Counted from the stretch's first letter, positions 1 to 7,433 are shown. The stretch: 7,544 nt of DNA from Paludibacter sp. (GCA_031284665.1 JAITXR010000144.1:1-7544), one strand, 5' to 3'. Numbers and translations are program-made. Notes: generated from the letters alone by a model not told the origin.

Positions 1-31
1 TAAAATATTTTTACAAGTTTTGCTGAATTTA

Positions 32-62
32 TTGTGCAGTTGATTGAAAAGTATTAATTTTG
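32..62 (+). promoter_or_regulatory. Bacteroidetes-type promoter upstream of efp
   Basis: A perfect TAnnTTTG -7 element (TAATTTTG, 55-62) lies 20 bases downstream of a TTG (32-34) that fits the -33 element. This is the arrangement known for the Bacteroidetes primary sigma factor. Transcription would start near base 69. It is the only such match seen between here and efp, so it may drive the efp-comF-ackA-ygjP genes from a leader of roughly 230 bases. The assignment rests on motif and spacing only. Confidence 0.55.
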
Positions 63-302
63 TACACAACAATACAAGTTGTAGTTAACACAAATTCCAA
101 AAACATTAACTATGAATTGACGAATGTATTTTTATTCGCATTTTATTCGGCAATTCGCAGTAAAAAAGCAACAATTAAAACCACAAACCACACTGACCAC
201 GCGAACAAAATAAAAAATGTTCGTGAAATTTGTGATGTTCGTGGTAAAATAAAAATGCAATAAATTAAATAACAAAAAATATAATTAAACAAAAACTTTT
301 TT
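63..302 (+). other. AT-rich leader/intergenic region without a credible gene
   Basis: This stretch separates the promoter from efp. It is strongly A-rich, and its only open frame (60-263) would need a TTG start and encodes a low-complexity Asn/Lys/Thr-rich peptide resembling no family I know. Apart from the inverted repeat at 196-245 I see no RNA gene or riboswitch. The bases just before the efp ATG are A-rich with no Shine-Dalgarno sequence, which is normal for Bacteroidetes. Confidence 0.5.
196..245 (+). repeat. Inverted repeat with one left arm and two alternative right arms
   Basis: The left arm ACCACGCGAACA (196-207) can pair with TGTTCGTG at 218-225, giving 8 pairs of which one is G-T, with a loop of about 10 bases. 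It can instead pair with TGTTCGTGGT at 236-245, giving 10 pairs with a 2-base bulge at 201-202. The two hairpins exclude each other. The TTCGTG/CACGAA wording resembles degenerate intergenic repeats I recall from Bacteroidetes genomes, so this may be repeat debris rather than a regulator. It lies inside the inferred efp leader. Confidence 0.45.
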
Positions 303-869
303 ATGATTAACGCTCAGGACATTAAAATCGGCAGTTGTATCCGAATGGATGGCAAACTGTATTTTTGTATCGACTTTTTACACGTAAAACCCGGCAAGGG
401 TAACACTTTTATGCGCACTACGCTCAAAGATGTGGTTGACGGTAGAGTGATTGAACGCCGCTTTAATATTGGCGAAAAACTCGAAGATGTACGTGTTGAA
501 CGCCGTCCATATCAATTTTTGTACAAGGAAGGCGATGAATACATTTTTATGAATAACGAAACTTACGACCAGCATCCTATTGCTCGCAATTTGATAAACG
601 GAGTTGATTTTATGCTCGAAGGAATGACTGTCGAAGTGGTATCGGATGCCTCGTCCGAAACTGTGCTTTTTGCCGATATGCCTGTCAAAGTGCAAATGAA
701 AATTACCTATACCGAGCCGGGGATGAAAGGCGATACTGCTACTAACACCCTGAAACCTGCAACTGTGGAGTCGGGTGCTACGGTGCGTGTCCCGCTGTTT
801 ATCGGCGAAGGCGAAACAATCGAAATCGATACTCGCGACGGCTCGTATGTAGGCAGAGTAAAGGCGTAA
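303..869 (+). CDS. efp: Translation elongation factor P
   Basis: EF-P binds the ribosome between the P and E sites and promotes peptide-bond formation when ribosomes stall, especially at runs of proline. The 188-residue length is typical for the family. The N-terminal KOW-like domain (about 1-62) carries the loop KPGKGNTF, whose tip Lys32 corresponds to the Lys that is post-translationally modified in many bacteria. A middle OB domain (about 65-127) and a C-terminal OB domain (about 130-188) follow, ending with the family's SYVGRVKA-type tail. The ATG at 303 gives the expected N-terminus (MINAQDIKIG), and no modifying enzyme gene is visible in the window. The stop codon is immediately followed by the ATG of the ComF gene, so the two are probably co-transcribed. 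The product is cytoplasmic. Identification is secure from sequence; the modification state cannot be judged. Confidence 0.97.
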   Translation: MINAQDIKIGSCIRMDGKLYFCIDFLHVKPGKGNTFMRTTLKDVVDGRVIERRFNIGEKLEDVRVERRPYQFLYKEGDEYIFMNNETYDQHPIARNLINGVDFMLEGMTVEVVSDASSETVLFADMPVKVQMKITYTEPGMKGDTATNTLKPATVESGATVRVPLFIGEGETIEIDTRDGSYVGRVKA

Positions 870-1556
870 ATGAATGATTTTGCAAATAATATTATAGGTT
901 TATTTTACCCAAATCTTTGTGTTATTTGTGGCGAAAATTTACTGCAAGCCGAAGAGCAACTATGTCTTAACTGCCTGACCGAAATCCCACGAACAAATTT
1001 CCATTTGCACGCCAATAACCCTGTCGAACAGCGTTTCTGGGGTAAGTTTGCTCTTACTCGTGGGACTTCCTATTTCTTTTTTCAGAAAGGCTCGGCGTTC
1101 CAAAAAGTGTTGCACGAATTGAAGTATAATAACAATAAAGAAATTGGAAAAATACTTGCAAGTAGAGCAGCCTCCGAAATGCGTGATAATAGTTATTTCG
1201 CTGATATTGACGTTGTTATGCCAATTCCTTTGCATCCTAAAAAGTTGCAAAAGCGTGGTTATAACCAAGCAGAATGGGTAGGGATGGGAATGGCAAACAT
1301 TTTAGAAAAAACGATGGATACAACTTCGCTTGTTAAAATAAAAGAAAACACAACGCAGACCAAAAAAGGTGTTTTCGAGCGTTTTACAAATACCGAAGGT
1401 GTTTTTGAACTGCAAAATCGTGATGCTGTGGCGGGAAAACACATCCTTGTTGTGGACGATGTGCTGACTACCGGCTCAACTATTGAGGCAGCGGCACAAG
1501 CACTTTTACAGGGCGATAATGTCAAAATCAGTGTTTTTACTCTTGCTGTGGCGTAA
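870..1556 (+). CDS. comF: ComF family amidophosphoribosyltransferase-like protein
   Basis: This 228-residue protein has the full ComF architecture. An N-terminal four-cysteine zinc-binding module has CxxC pairs at Cys17/Cys20 and Cys32/Cys35. A type I phosphoribosyltransferase fold follows, with the conserved PIPLHPKKLQKRGYNQAE segment (118-135), a TTQTKKG segment (161-167) and the PRPP-binding loop VVDDVLTTGST (194-204). ComF is needed for natural transformation in Bacillus and Haemophilus, where it is linked to single-stranded DNA handling. Homologues occur widely in bacteria not known to be competent, including Bacteroidetes, and their substrate is not settled. The start codon directly abuts the efp stop, suggesting translational coupling, and ackA follows after 44 bases. 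No other competence gene is visible here. Family assignment is firm; a role in DNA uptake is only an inference from homologues. Confidence 0.93.
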   Translation: MNDFANNIIGLFYPNLCVICGENLLQAEEQLCLNCLTEIPRTNFHLHANNPVEQRFWGKFALTRGTSYFFFQKGSAFQKVLHELKYNNNKEIGKILASRAASEMRDNSYFADIDVVMPIPLHPKKLQKRGYNQAEWVGMGMANILEKTMDTTSLVKIKENTTQTKKGVFERFTNTEGVFELQNRDAVAGKHILVVDDVLTTGSTIEAAAQALLQGDNVKISVFTLAVA

Positions 1557-1600
1557 AATAAATTATAAGTAATGAGAATAAAAAATAAAATTTTAAATAA

Positions 1601-2800
1601 ATGAAAATCTTGGTACTAAACTGTGGCAGTTCGTCGGTAAAATACAAACTGCTTGATATGCAAACAAGCGAAACACTCGGTCAGGGTGGAGTAGAAAAAA
1701 TCGGAATGAAAGGCTCGTTTCTGAAACACACTCGGCGCGATGGGCAAAAAGTAATTCTGAAAGGCGAAATTCTCGAACATCAAACAGCAGTTGAATATAT
1801 ATTGGGCGTACTTACAAGCCCAAAACACGGAGCAATAGCGTCGCTCGACGAAATTGATGCTGTGGGACATCGCGTAGTTCACGGAGGCGAAAAATTCAAT
1901 TCAAGCGTGCTGATAACCGACGAAGTGATTCAAAAAATTGTGGACTGTATCGATATTGCGCCACTACACAATCCGCCCAATCTTTCGGGCATAACAGCCG
2001 TAAGCGACCTAATGCCTGCCGTGCCGCAAGTTGCAGTTTTCGACACCGCTTTTCACCAGACAATGCCTGCCAAAGCATATATGTACGGCATTCCATATCA
2101 ATTATACACAAAATACGGCATTCGCCGATACGGATTTCATGGCACAAGTCATCGCTATGTTTCGCGCCGCGCCTGCGAATTTTTAGGGATAAATTACGAG
2201 AAAAGCAAAATTATTACCGCCCATATTGGCAACGGCGCATCAATTACCGCCATCGAAAACGGAAAGTCAATTGATACTTCAATGGGTTTTACACCAATCG
2301 AAGGACTAATGATGGGAACTCGTTCGGGAGATGTGGATTTGGGAGTAGTAACTTTCTTAATGGAAAAAGAAATGATAGGCTCGGCATCGGTATCTACACT
2401 TTTTAATAAATACAGCGGAGTGCTTGGCGTATCGGGCGTATCGAGCGATATGCGCGACATCGAAAAAGCAATCGCCGAAGGAAACGAACGCGCACGGCTC
2501 GCGCTGGAAATGTACGAATATCGTATCAAAAAATATATCGGCTCATATATTGCAGCACTTAATGGCGTGGATGTGTTAGTGTTTACAGGTGGAGTAGGCG
2601 AAAATCAAGTATTACTGCGACATAATATTTGTAACAACTTGAGTTTTATGGGCGTAAAAATCGATAACGACCTCAACGCCACAAGCAGAGGCACGGAAAT
2701 TTTATTAAGCACACCCGATTCAACCGTAAAAGTAGTAGTAATCCCCACCGATGAAGAATTTATGATAGCATCGGACACAATGGAAATAGTGAAACAATAA
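1601..2800 (+). CDS. ackA: Acetate kinase
   Basis: Acetate kinase reversibly transfers phosphate between acetyl phosphate and ADP, giving acetate and ATP. In fermenting anaerobes it is the energy-yielding last step after phosphotransacetylase. The protein is 399 residues, the usual length, and its numbering almost matches the Methanosarcina thermophila enzyme. Visible are VLNCGSSSVKY with Asn7, GHRVVHGGEKF with Arg91, VFDTAFHQTMP with catalytic Asp148, RYGFHGTSH with His180, HIGNGAS (208-214), MGTRSGD with Arg241, the nucleotide-site FTGGVGEN (328-335), and IPTDEEFMIA with the metal-site Glu near 385. All key residues are present, so it should be active. The start is set by the conserved N-terminus; the 44 bases upstream are almost pure A/T with no clear promoter. 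A phosphotransacetylase gene, often adjacent, is absent on both sides. The stop abuts the next gene's ATG. Confidence 0.98.
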   Translation: MKILVLNCGSSSVKYKLLDMQTSETLGQGGVEKIGMKGSFLKHTRRDGQKVILKGEILEHQTAVEYILGVLTSPKHGAIASLDEIDAVGHRVVHGGEKFNSSVLITDEVIQKIVDCIDIAPLHNPPNLSGITAVSDLMPAVPQVAVFDTAFHQTMPAKAYMYGIPYQLYTKYGIRRYGFHGTSHRYVSRRACEFLGINYEKSKIITAHIGNGASITAIENGKSIDTSMGFTPIEGLMMGTRSGDVDLGVVTFLMEKEMIGSASVSTLFNKYSGVLGVSGVSSDMRDIEKAIAEGNERARLALEMYEYRIKKYIGSYIAALNGVDVLVFTGGVGENQVLLRHNICNNLSFMGVKIDNDLNATSRGTEILLSTPDSTVKVVVIPTDEEFMIASDTMEIVKQ

Positions 2801-3517
2801 ATGTTCGACGGCAGTGTTTTTGGCAATATAGAATTTATTCGCAGTACCCGCGTGAGGCGGCTAAGCGTAAGGATTTCGGCGGAAGGTATCAAAGTGATGC
2901 TTGCGCCCGGTGTGTCAGACAAAGAGGCAGTACAATTTGTGGAAACAAACAAAAAATTAATTCTACAAAAACAACAGAAAATCATTGCCAAACACGGCGA
3001 AAACCGCATTTTACTTAACGAAAACTCCACACTTCACACTCGTACTTTCGACATTATAATAAAGCGAGCAGAACGCACAAACGTTTTCTTTCGTTTCAAA
3101 GATGCTGTGCTAACTATCGAAATACCAACGACAACGAACTGCGAGGCAGACGAAACACAAGTTGTGTTTTGGAACGGCATCAAATATTTTCTACGCAAAG
3201 AGGCTAAACGAATTTTGCCTGTAAGACTGAAAACACTTGCCGAGCAATTTGGATTTACTTATTCTAACGTTAAAATTCAGTCGAGCAGGGGGCGATGGGG
3301 TAGTTGCTCAACTCACAAGAGTATTAACTTTTCGTTTTACCTAATGCTTTTGCCCCAGCATTTGATTGACTACGTGATACTGCACGAACTATGCCACACG
3401 CGCGAGATGAATCATAGCGAAAAATTTTGGCTCCAAATGGACAAAGTAACCGCCAACACAAGCAAAGCCCTACGCCACGAACTGAAAAACTACAAACTAC
3501 CACATATTCCGGATTAG
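2801..3517 (+). CDS. YgjP-like (M48/SprT-type) zinc metallopeptidase
   Basis: The 238-residue protein matches the YgjP/DUF45 family of small cytoplasmic zinc metallopeptidase-like proteins. The N-terminal half starts with a beta-rich stretch (about 8-36) of the form RRLSVRISAEGIKVMLAPG. The C-terminal half carries the family's SSRGRWGSCS block (161-170) and the zinc motif HELCH (195-199), with catalytic Glu196. The third ligand candidate, His205, lies in NHSEKFW (204-210). All expected active-site residues are present. No signal peptide or membrane segment is seen. Family members have been linked loosely to proteolysis or nucleic-acid maintenance, but the physiological substrate is not established and none is claimed here. 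The ATG follows the ackA stop without a gap, suggesting translational coupling, and it is the last gene before a convergent boundary. Family call is firm; function is open. Confidence 0.9.
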   Translation: MFDGSVFGNIEFIRSTRVRRLSVRISAEGIKVMLAPGVSDKEAVQFVETNKKLILQKQQKIIAKHGENRILLNENSTLHTRTFDIIIKRAERTNVFFRFKDAVLTIEIPTTTNCEADETQVVFWNGIKYFLRKEAKRILPVRLKTLAEQFGFTYSNVKIQSSRGRWGSCSTHKSINFSFYLMLLPQHLIDYVILHELCHTREMNHSEKFWLQMDKVTANTSKALRHELKNYKLPHIPD

Positions 3518-3581
3518 GGGAGAGTGAAGAAAGGGAGAATGGTGTACGAATGGAACGCATACTGCCCACACAGCAAAAGCA

Positions 3582-3615
3582 AACCCTAACAGGGTTTTAA
3601 GCCCCTGTTAGGGTT
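3582..3615. terminator. Perfect 13-bp hairpin between convergent genes, possible bidirectional terminator
   Basis: AACCCTAACAGGG (3582-3594) is the exact reverse complement of CCCTGTTAGGGTT (3603-3615), with an 8-base loop TTTTAAGC. It sits between the ends of the metallopeptidase gene and the minus-strand secreted-protein gene, where a shared terminator would be expected. No T-run follows on the plus strand. On the minus strand only a short, interrupted T-rich run (TGCTTTTGC) follows. It is therefore not a textbook intrinsic terminator and may instead be a copy of a dispersed palindromic repeat that also blocks transcription. Confidence 0.5.
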
Positions 3616-3678
3616 GCGTCGGCATCTTATCTTGCTAATCTTCTAACCAAGAAAATCCTGATTCAGACAAAAAGCAAT

Positions 3679-6600
3679 TTATTTAGTTATTGATAATATC
3701 TTTTTCTTCGTTATTTTGCCGGATTGATGCGTTTCTTTTACAATGTAAACTCCCAAATAGTTGGGTTTGCTGTTTAATTGCATACCTTGTACATTATAAT
3801 ATTGAGTGGCAATCACAGGGTCATCGCCCACGATGTTTAGCGTTCCGGTTATTTGTGTAAACACAGCCTCAATGCTGACATTGTAAGCAGGCATTACGAA
3901 AGTGCGAGTGTCGCCCTCTCCTGCTAATGCTACTATTGTTTCCTGTTCGCCGGTTTTATATGCCGTGATGCTTTCCAGAGTGTAGTCGGATGCAGTTTCG
4001 ATGCTTAAAGTTACTGTTTCGCCGGTGCCAATGCTTTCGGTTTTGTCGGCAACTATATTTCCACCCGCTGCTGTGCCTACCAATACATTGTATTTTCGCG
4101 TCCAAATAACATCAAGGCTGCGGAATAAATGCCTGTTTCCTGCCGAGTTAGAGCCTAAATCGAATATACCGAAACCTCCATAAGTATTTGCTGTCATATC
4201 TGCTTCCATATTTACAACTGCGTGGGATAGATGACCAGCCCATTCGTCAATAGCACCGGAAGTTTGTGGTTTGGTGGATTCAACGTGCGCTGTAAGTTTG
4301 CCTGTAGCGTTATCGGCAGTGAGCGTAATAAAACAGTCGCTAATCATTGCCGAAGACCATACAGGTGTGCATATTGGGACAACAGTACCGTCGGCTTTAT
4401 ATTGTACGAGATAGAACATAACCGATTTTCCACCTTGCGATATGCGCATCAGGCGCAAGGCATAACCTTGCATAGTTGCCAAATCGAACTTAATAAATAT
4501 GTCAATCCACTGTCCGGCTGAGCCAAAACCCTGTCCGGCTGATTTTTCGGGGTTAAGATTTATTTTTATTTGCGTATAATCGGATGTGGCAACAGGTGTG
4601 TAGAACAGTTGAGCACCTTTGCTGTTGAAAAACAGTCCATATTTATATTCGTCTTCGGTTGATGCCCCACCATCTTGAGCGGCATCTGTAAATGTCCATC
4701 CGCTGACGGTTGCCGAAGGGCTATGTGTTGTATTAGCAGCGGCTTCTGTACCTTGGTAGCCGTCTTTTTTCCAATCTGTAAGTTGAGCAGATGTAAGGCT
4801 TGCGTTGCGAACTGTCCAATATCCGGGTTTTATCGCCGACAAATAATCGAGCGGGAGGTTGCGGAAATCAGTGTGAATTTCGAATGGTGTTACCACATCG
4901 GTACTTGCAATTTGTGTGCCGTAAATAATGCGTGTGGCTGTGCCTGTGGCGGAAACATCGTGTTTCGGTTTAATTTCAACACCGATATATTTACCCACAT
5001 CGCCGGGCTCAAGTTGGTAAAACAGTTCCGGCACATTGAGCCGCGAAATAGAAACTGCGGTTGGGTCATCCCAACTGTTGGCATCCAATCTGTACCAAGT
5101 GATTACAGACCAATCGTTGAGCACAGGGTCGGGCAAATCTAATGTGTAAGCAATACCAATTTTGCCATCAGCAGGCGCAATAATAGCAGGTTGCACCGAG
5201 AAAGCGGGTGCTTCTTGCTGTGCCGGATTTATTCTTACATACGACGCTCCTTGAAGTCCGATAGTTGATGTGGCTGTGATAACTACATAAATTGGTGCAT
5301 AAGTTTCGTTTGTGCCGGTAACTTTACAAGTTTTGCCATTAGTAGCCGGCTCGAGCACTATGTTTGATGAGTATTGAACATAATCGGGTGCGATAGCCCA
5401 AGTAATGTCTCCGGCGTTACTTTGCGAGTCTGTGGTAGAGCCTGCAACGGAACTTGTAAGTGTAACACTTCCGCCGGTAGTAATGGTGGGCGAGTTGGAA
5501 TTGATAGTCAGCGCGGTTGGTACATTATCGGCTCCGGCTGTTTCGATAATGGTTTTTACGCCCAGCGGATCCCAACTGTCGGTACCACGCAAGAGGTTGT
5601 AAGTATTATAAACAGTTGTTTCACCATCAATAATTTTATATGCTTTGAGAGCGTCTTTGCCTGTGATGTCCACAGCAAGTCCGGGCACATCGCCACTCAT
5701 ATCCACTTGTACAGTGCCATTGAGTGTGATATTGGATTGATAAGCACGTAAATATTTAGGTGGCACTTTTGTCCATTCTATCGCCTTGCTATTGATAGGA
5801 TTGCCACCTGCATCAACACATATATAATTGCCGTCGATATTGACACCCGACGATTTGCCTTTGGTAATGTATTGCACACCTGACGTGCTTTGCGAGCGGA
5901 ATATGCTGTTGAGCAACACCGCGCCGTTGATACCACCAAATGGCATTGAGCCGTAAAAATCAAAATCGCAATTGAGATAAACACCTTTCATCAGCGAGTC
6001 ATCTGTGGATTCAAAATGACAGTTTGTGTAAAGTGTGCGACTACCTGCGGGCGGTGTGAGGTTAAGGCGCGAAACAAATGCGCAGTTCTTTGCCCACACT
6101 TTACCGTTGATGGCTGAAAATCCAAACAACTGTGCCTGAACACCATTGTTGGTGCGGCGCACGCGGTTCAATTCGGGTTTAAGTGGAAATACGAGGTCAA
6201 CGGTACAATAATTGCCATAAGTGATGTTTTCGGTATAGAAACTGCTTGCCGTAAGACTAAAAACATTCCAGTTTCCGTTTGAGCCGTTTGACTGTCCGCG
6301 ATTACCACACAGAATCACATTGCTGCGATTGCTTGTAAGCCCAATAAACTCAATATAGTTAACATTTAATACAGCACCATCTAAACCATGTCTGTTCGTT
6401 TCGCCGGAACTGCTTGATATAGTGAGGTCGTCAGGATTATCAGTCCAATAAACCCAAGGAGCAAAATATACCTTAACCGGATTGGCTGCCGTACCTGCCG
6501 CTTTATTGGCATTGACGTATGGGCGCAAAGCCTTTACATTTGCTTTGTCGTCGTCCACTTCGTTAAAAACATACTCGTAAGCACTTATTGCAGTCGTCGA

Positions 6601-6858
6601 AAGACTGCCGTCCACATACAAGGCGTTAGGTCCAAGCGTAATAGTTTGTCCGCCATAAACGATGTAGTCGCCATAAAACTCTACCGGATTTGTTGGGTCG
6701 AGCGGCGTATTGATATAATCCACCGCATAAACCGAGTTTATTCCGGAGGAGAAAAGCATCATTGCCAGCATAAAAAGCGAAGTGCGCAGGCAATTAACAG
6801 GATTTGTGGCAGTAGCACTTTGTGCATGCCGATTGATTGAAAGTAAATGTGTTTTCAT
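3679..6858 (-). CDS. Large secreted multidomain protein with pectin-methylesterase-like beta-helix and T9SS-type C-terminal domain
   Basis: The 1059-residue product starts with a long signal peptide: a polar region (1-24), a hydrophobic core (about 25-40) and likely cleavage after VYA near residue 45. Residues about 60-390 look like a right-handed beta-helix of the pectin methylesterase (CE8) type: VKVYFAPWVYW (128-138), IEFIGLTSNRSNVILCGN (169-186), GVQAQLFGF (239-247), WAKNCAF (255-261) and RTLYTNCHFESTDDSL (274-289). By eye, Asp287 falls where the family nucleophile sits, but the acid/base QD motif is replaced by Leu265-Asn266 and no GRPW arginine motif is seen. So it may not be a pectinesterase. 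Two Ig-like regions (about 446-545 and 550-655), a concanavalin/LamG-like jelly-roll region (about 656-921), an InlB-B-repeat-like module (about 922-1001, ending FVMPAYNVSIEAVF) and a T9SS-type sorting domain (about 1015-1059, YYNVQGM...GVYIVK) follow. It is probably exported and attached to the cell surface, acting on or binding plant or host glycans. No SusC/SusD genes are in view. Domain borders are approximate; the function is inferred. Confidence 0.85.
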   Translation of the reverse strand: MKTHLLSINRHAQSATATNPVNCLRTSLFMLAMMLFSSGINSVYAVDYINTPLDPTNPVEFYGDYIVYGGQTITLGPNALYVDGSLSTTAISAYEYVFNEVDDDKANVKALRPYVNANKAAGTAANPVKVYFAPWVYWTDNPDDLTISSSSGETNRHGLDGAVLNVNYIEFIGLTSNRSNVILCGNRGQSNGSNGNWNVFSLTASSFYTENITYGNYCTVDLVFPLKPELNRVRRTNNGVQAQLFGFSAINGKVWAKNCAFVSRLNLTPPAGSRTLYTNCHFESTDDSLMKGVYLNCDFDFYGSMPFGGINGAVLLNSIFRSQSTSGVQYITKGKSSGVNIDGNYICVDAGGNPINSKAIEWTKVPPKYLRAYQSNITLNGTVQVDMSGDVPGLAVDITGKDALKAYKIIDGETTVYNTYNLLRGTDSWDPLGVKTIIETAGADNVPTALTINSNSPTITTGGSVTLTSSVAGSTTDSQSNAGDITWAIAPDYVQYSSNIVLEPATNGKTCKVTGTNETYAPIYVVITATSTIGLQGASYVRINPAQQEAPAFSVQPAIIAPADGKIGIAYTLDLPDPVLNDWSVITWYRLDANSWDDPTAVSISRLNVPELFYQLEPGDVGKYIGVEIKPKHDVSATGTATRIIYGTQIASTDVVTPFEIHTDFRNLPLDYLSAIKPGYWTVRNASLTSAQLTDWKKDGYQGTEAAANTTHSPSATVSGWTFTDAAQDGGASTEDEYKYGLFFNSKGAQLFYTPVATSDYTQIKINLNPEKSAGQGFGSAGQWIDIFIKFDLATMQGYALRLMRISQGGKSVMFYLVQYKADGTVVPICTPVWSSAMISDCFITLTADNATGKLTAHVESTKPQTSGAIDEWAGHLSHAVVNMEADMTANTYGGFGIFDLGSNSAGNRHLFRSLDVIWTRKYNVLVGTAAGGNIVADKTESIGTGETVTLSIETASDYTLESITAYKTGEQETIVALAGEGDTRTFVMPAYNVSIEAVFTQITGTLNIVGDDPVIATQYYNVQGMQLNSKPNYLGVYIVKETHQSGKITKKKILSITK

Positions 6859-6952
6859 AAATAAAAATTAAATTAAAGGATATAAATATTTAACAATATA
6901 AGATATTTGTAATGCTAAATTACAAGAAAAATTTAATATAACGAGATAATCG

Positions 6953-6960
6953 CAAAAATA
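6953..6960 (-). promoter_or_regulatory. Candidate -7 element for the secreted-protein gene
   Basis: CAAAAATA on the plus strand reads TATTTTTG on the minus strand, an exact TAnnTTTG match. Transcription would start about 85-90 bases before the ATG at 6858. No TTTG-like -33 element is found at the usual distance upstream (around 6980); that stretch is a T-run and then purine-rich DNA. The call rests on the -7 motif and position only. The leader is very AT-rich with no Shine-Dalgarno sequence. Confidence 0.4.
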
Positions 6961-7170
6961 TAATATTTTTTTTTTAGTAGAGGGCGGAGAACTGAGAGTG
7001 GAGAGTTAACAAATGGTGCACGCTACACGGTATGCGGTGCACGAAAAGACTACTAATTTGGAAGTCCCGACACTCATCATTAATCACTGTTCTTCGTGTC
7101 GTCTTGCCTTTGTGTCTTTTGCCTGAACCTTGATTTTCAGGATTAAAAAATGTTAGTAGGATTATTGTAT
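6961..7170. other. Non-coding stretch with degenerate intergenic repeat debris
   Basis: No credible gene lies here. The DNA changes from AT-rich to purine-rich (a GAGAACTGAGAGTGGAGAG-like run at about 6987-7005). It then contains TTCGTGTC and TTTGTGTC words (about 7092-7117) and a small CCTGAA/TTCAGG inverted repeat (7122-7127 and 7136-7141, 8-base loop). Such wording is familiar to me as degenerate filler between genes in Bacteroidetes. A similar purine run (GGGGAGAGTGAAGAAAGGGAGAA) follows the metallopeptidase stop at about 3517. I see no function that can be supported. Confidence 0.4.
7016..7042. repeat. Imperfect GTGCAC hairpin
   Basis: GTGCACGC (7016-7023) pairs with GCGGTGCAC (7034-7042) with one bulged base, and the intervening 10 bases form the loop. 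The octamer GGTGCACG is also a direct repeat (7015-7022 and 7036-7043), since GTGCAC is itself a palindrome. It lies upstream of the secreted-protein gene, beyond its candidate -7 element, so it could be a protein-binding site. It could equally be repeat debris. Confidence 0.35.
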
Positions 7171-7239
7171 TATGTTTTTGGAAAATAAATATATTTCTAT
7201 TTCGTTTGTTGAATCAAAAATTGAAAATTTACTGATTTT

Positions 7240-7350
7240 TTGTCCCGTTAGGGACAATATGTTGGTAGAAAAAGCATTGTCATTACGTTTGGCGTGCCGT
7301 AGGTATTTATGTTGCGTACCCCGACACGTCGGGGCAGGCTCTAACGGGAC
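7240..7350. repeat. Palindromic dispersed-repeat-like element of about 110 bases
   Basis: The element begins with a hairpin, TTGTCCC-GTTA-GGGACAA (7240-7257, 7-bp stem). It ends with CTAACGGGAC (7341-7350), the exact reverse complement of GTCCCGTTAG (7242-7251). The terminal repeats can therefore pair over the whole element. Inside are GTGCCGTAGGTA (7294-7305), facing GCGTACC (7314-7320), and a palindrome CCCCGAC-AC-GTCGGGG (7319-7334). This nested palindromic pattern and the words TATGTTGGTAGAA and GCGTGCCGTAGGTA match what I recall from repeats scattered between Bacteroidetes genes. It is GC-richer than its surroundings. No transposase is present, so it would have to be moved in trans if mobile. 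A 61-codon open frame across it (7172-7357) is most likely spurious. Confidence 0.6.
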
Positions 7351-7433
7351 TACCTAATTTAACTTTTTGCTGCGCATTATTCATTAATTCGCAATTATTT
7401 TTTACCATTAAGCACAAAAAAAATTACTTTCTT

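Noticed and set aside
60..263. 67-codon plus-strand open frame starting with TTG before efp
   Set aside because: It needs a non-ATG start inside the promoter's -7 element, is low-complexity and Asn/Lys/Thr-rich, and overlaps an inverted repeat; there is no recognisable family.
2605..3030. 141-codon minus-strand open frame across the ackA/metallopeptidase junction
   Set aside because: Both plus-strand genes there are clearly real with conserved motifs on each side of the junction.
4675..5142. 155-codon plus-strand open frame, rich in cysteine
   Set aside because: It lies wholly inside the long minus-strand secreted-protein gene, has no family resemblance and an unlikely composition; it is a shadow frame.
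6790..6858. Lipoprotein signal at Cys23 of the secreted protein
   Set aside because: Cys23 precedes the hydrophobic core instead of following it, so it cannot be a lipobox cysteine; an ordinary signal peptide fits better.
7240..7350. CRISPR array or transposon gene in the repeat-rich intergenic region
   Set aside because: There are no regularly spaced direct repeats with unique spacers and no transposase or integrase coding sequence; the structure is palindromic, not an array.
7172..7357. 61-codon open frame ending in a Cys/Arg-rich tail
   Set aside because: Its C-terminal half is the translation of the palindromic element at 7240-7350, and the first half is AT-rich filler; such frames are typical spurious calls on repeats.
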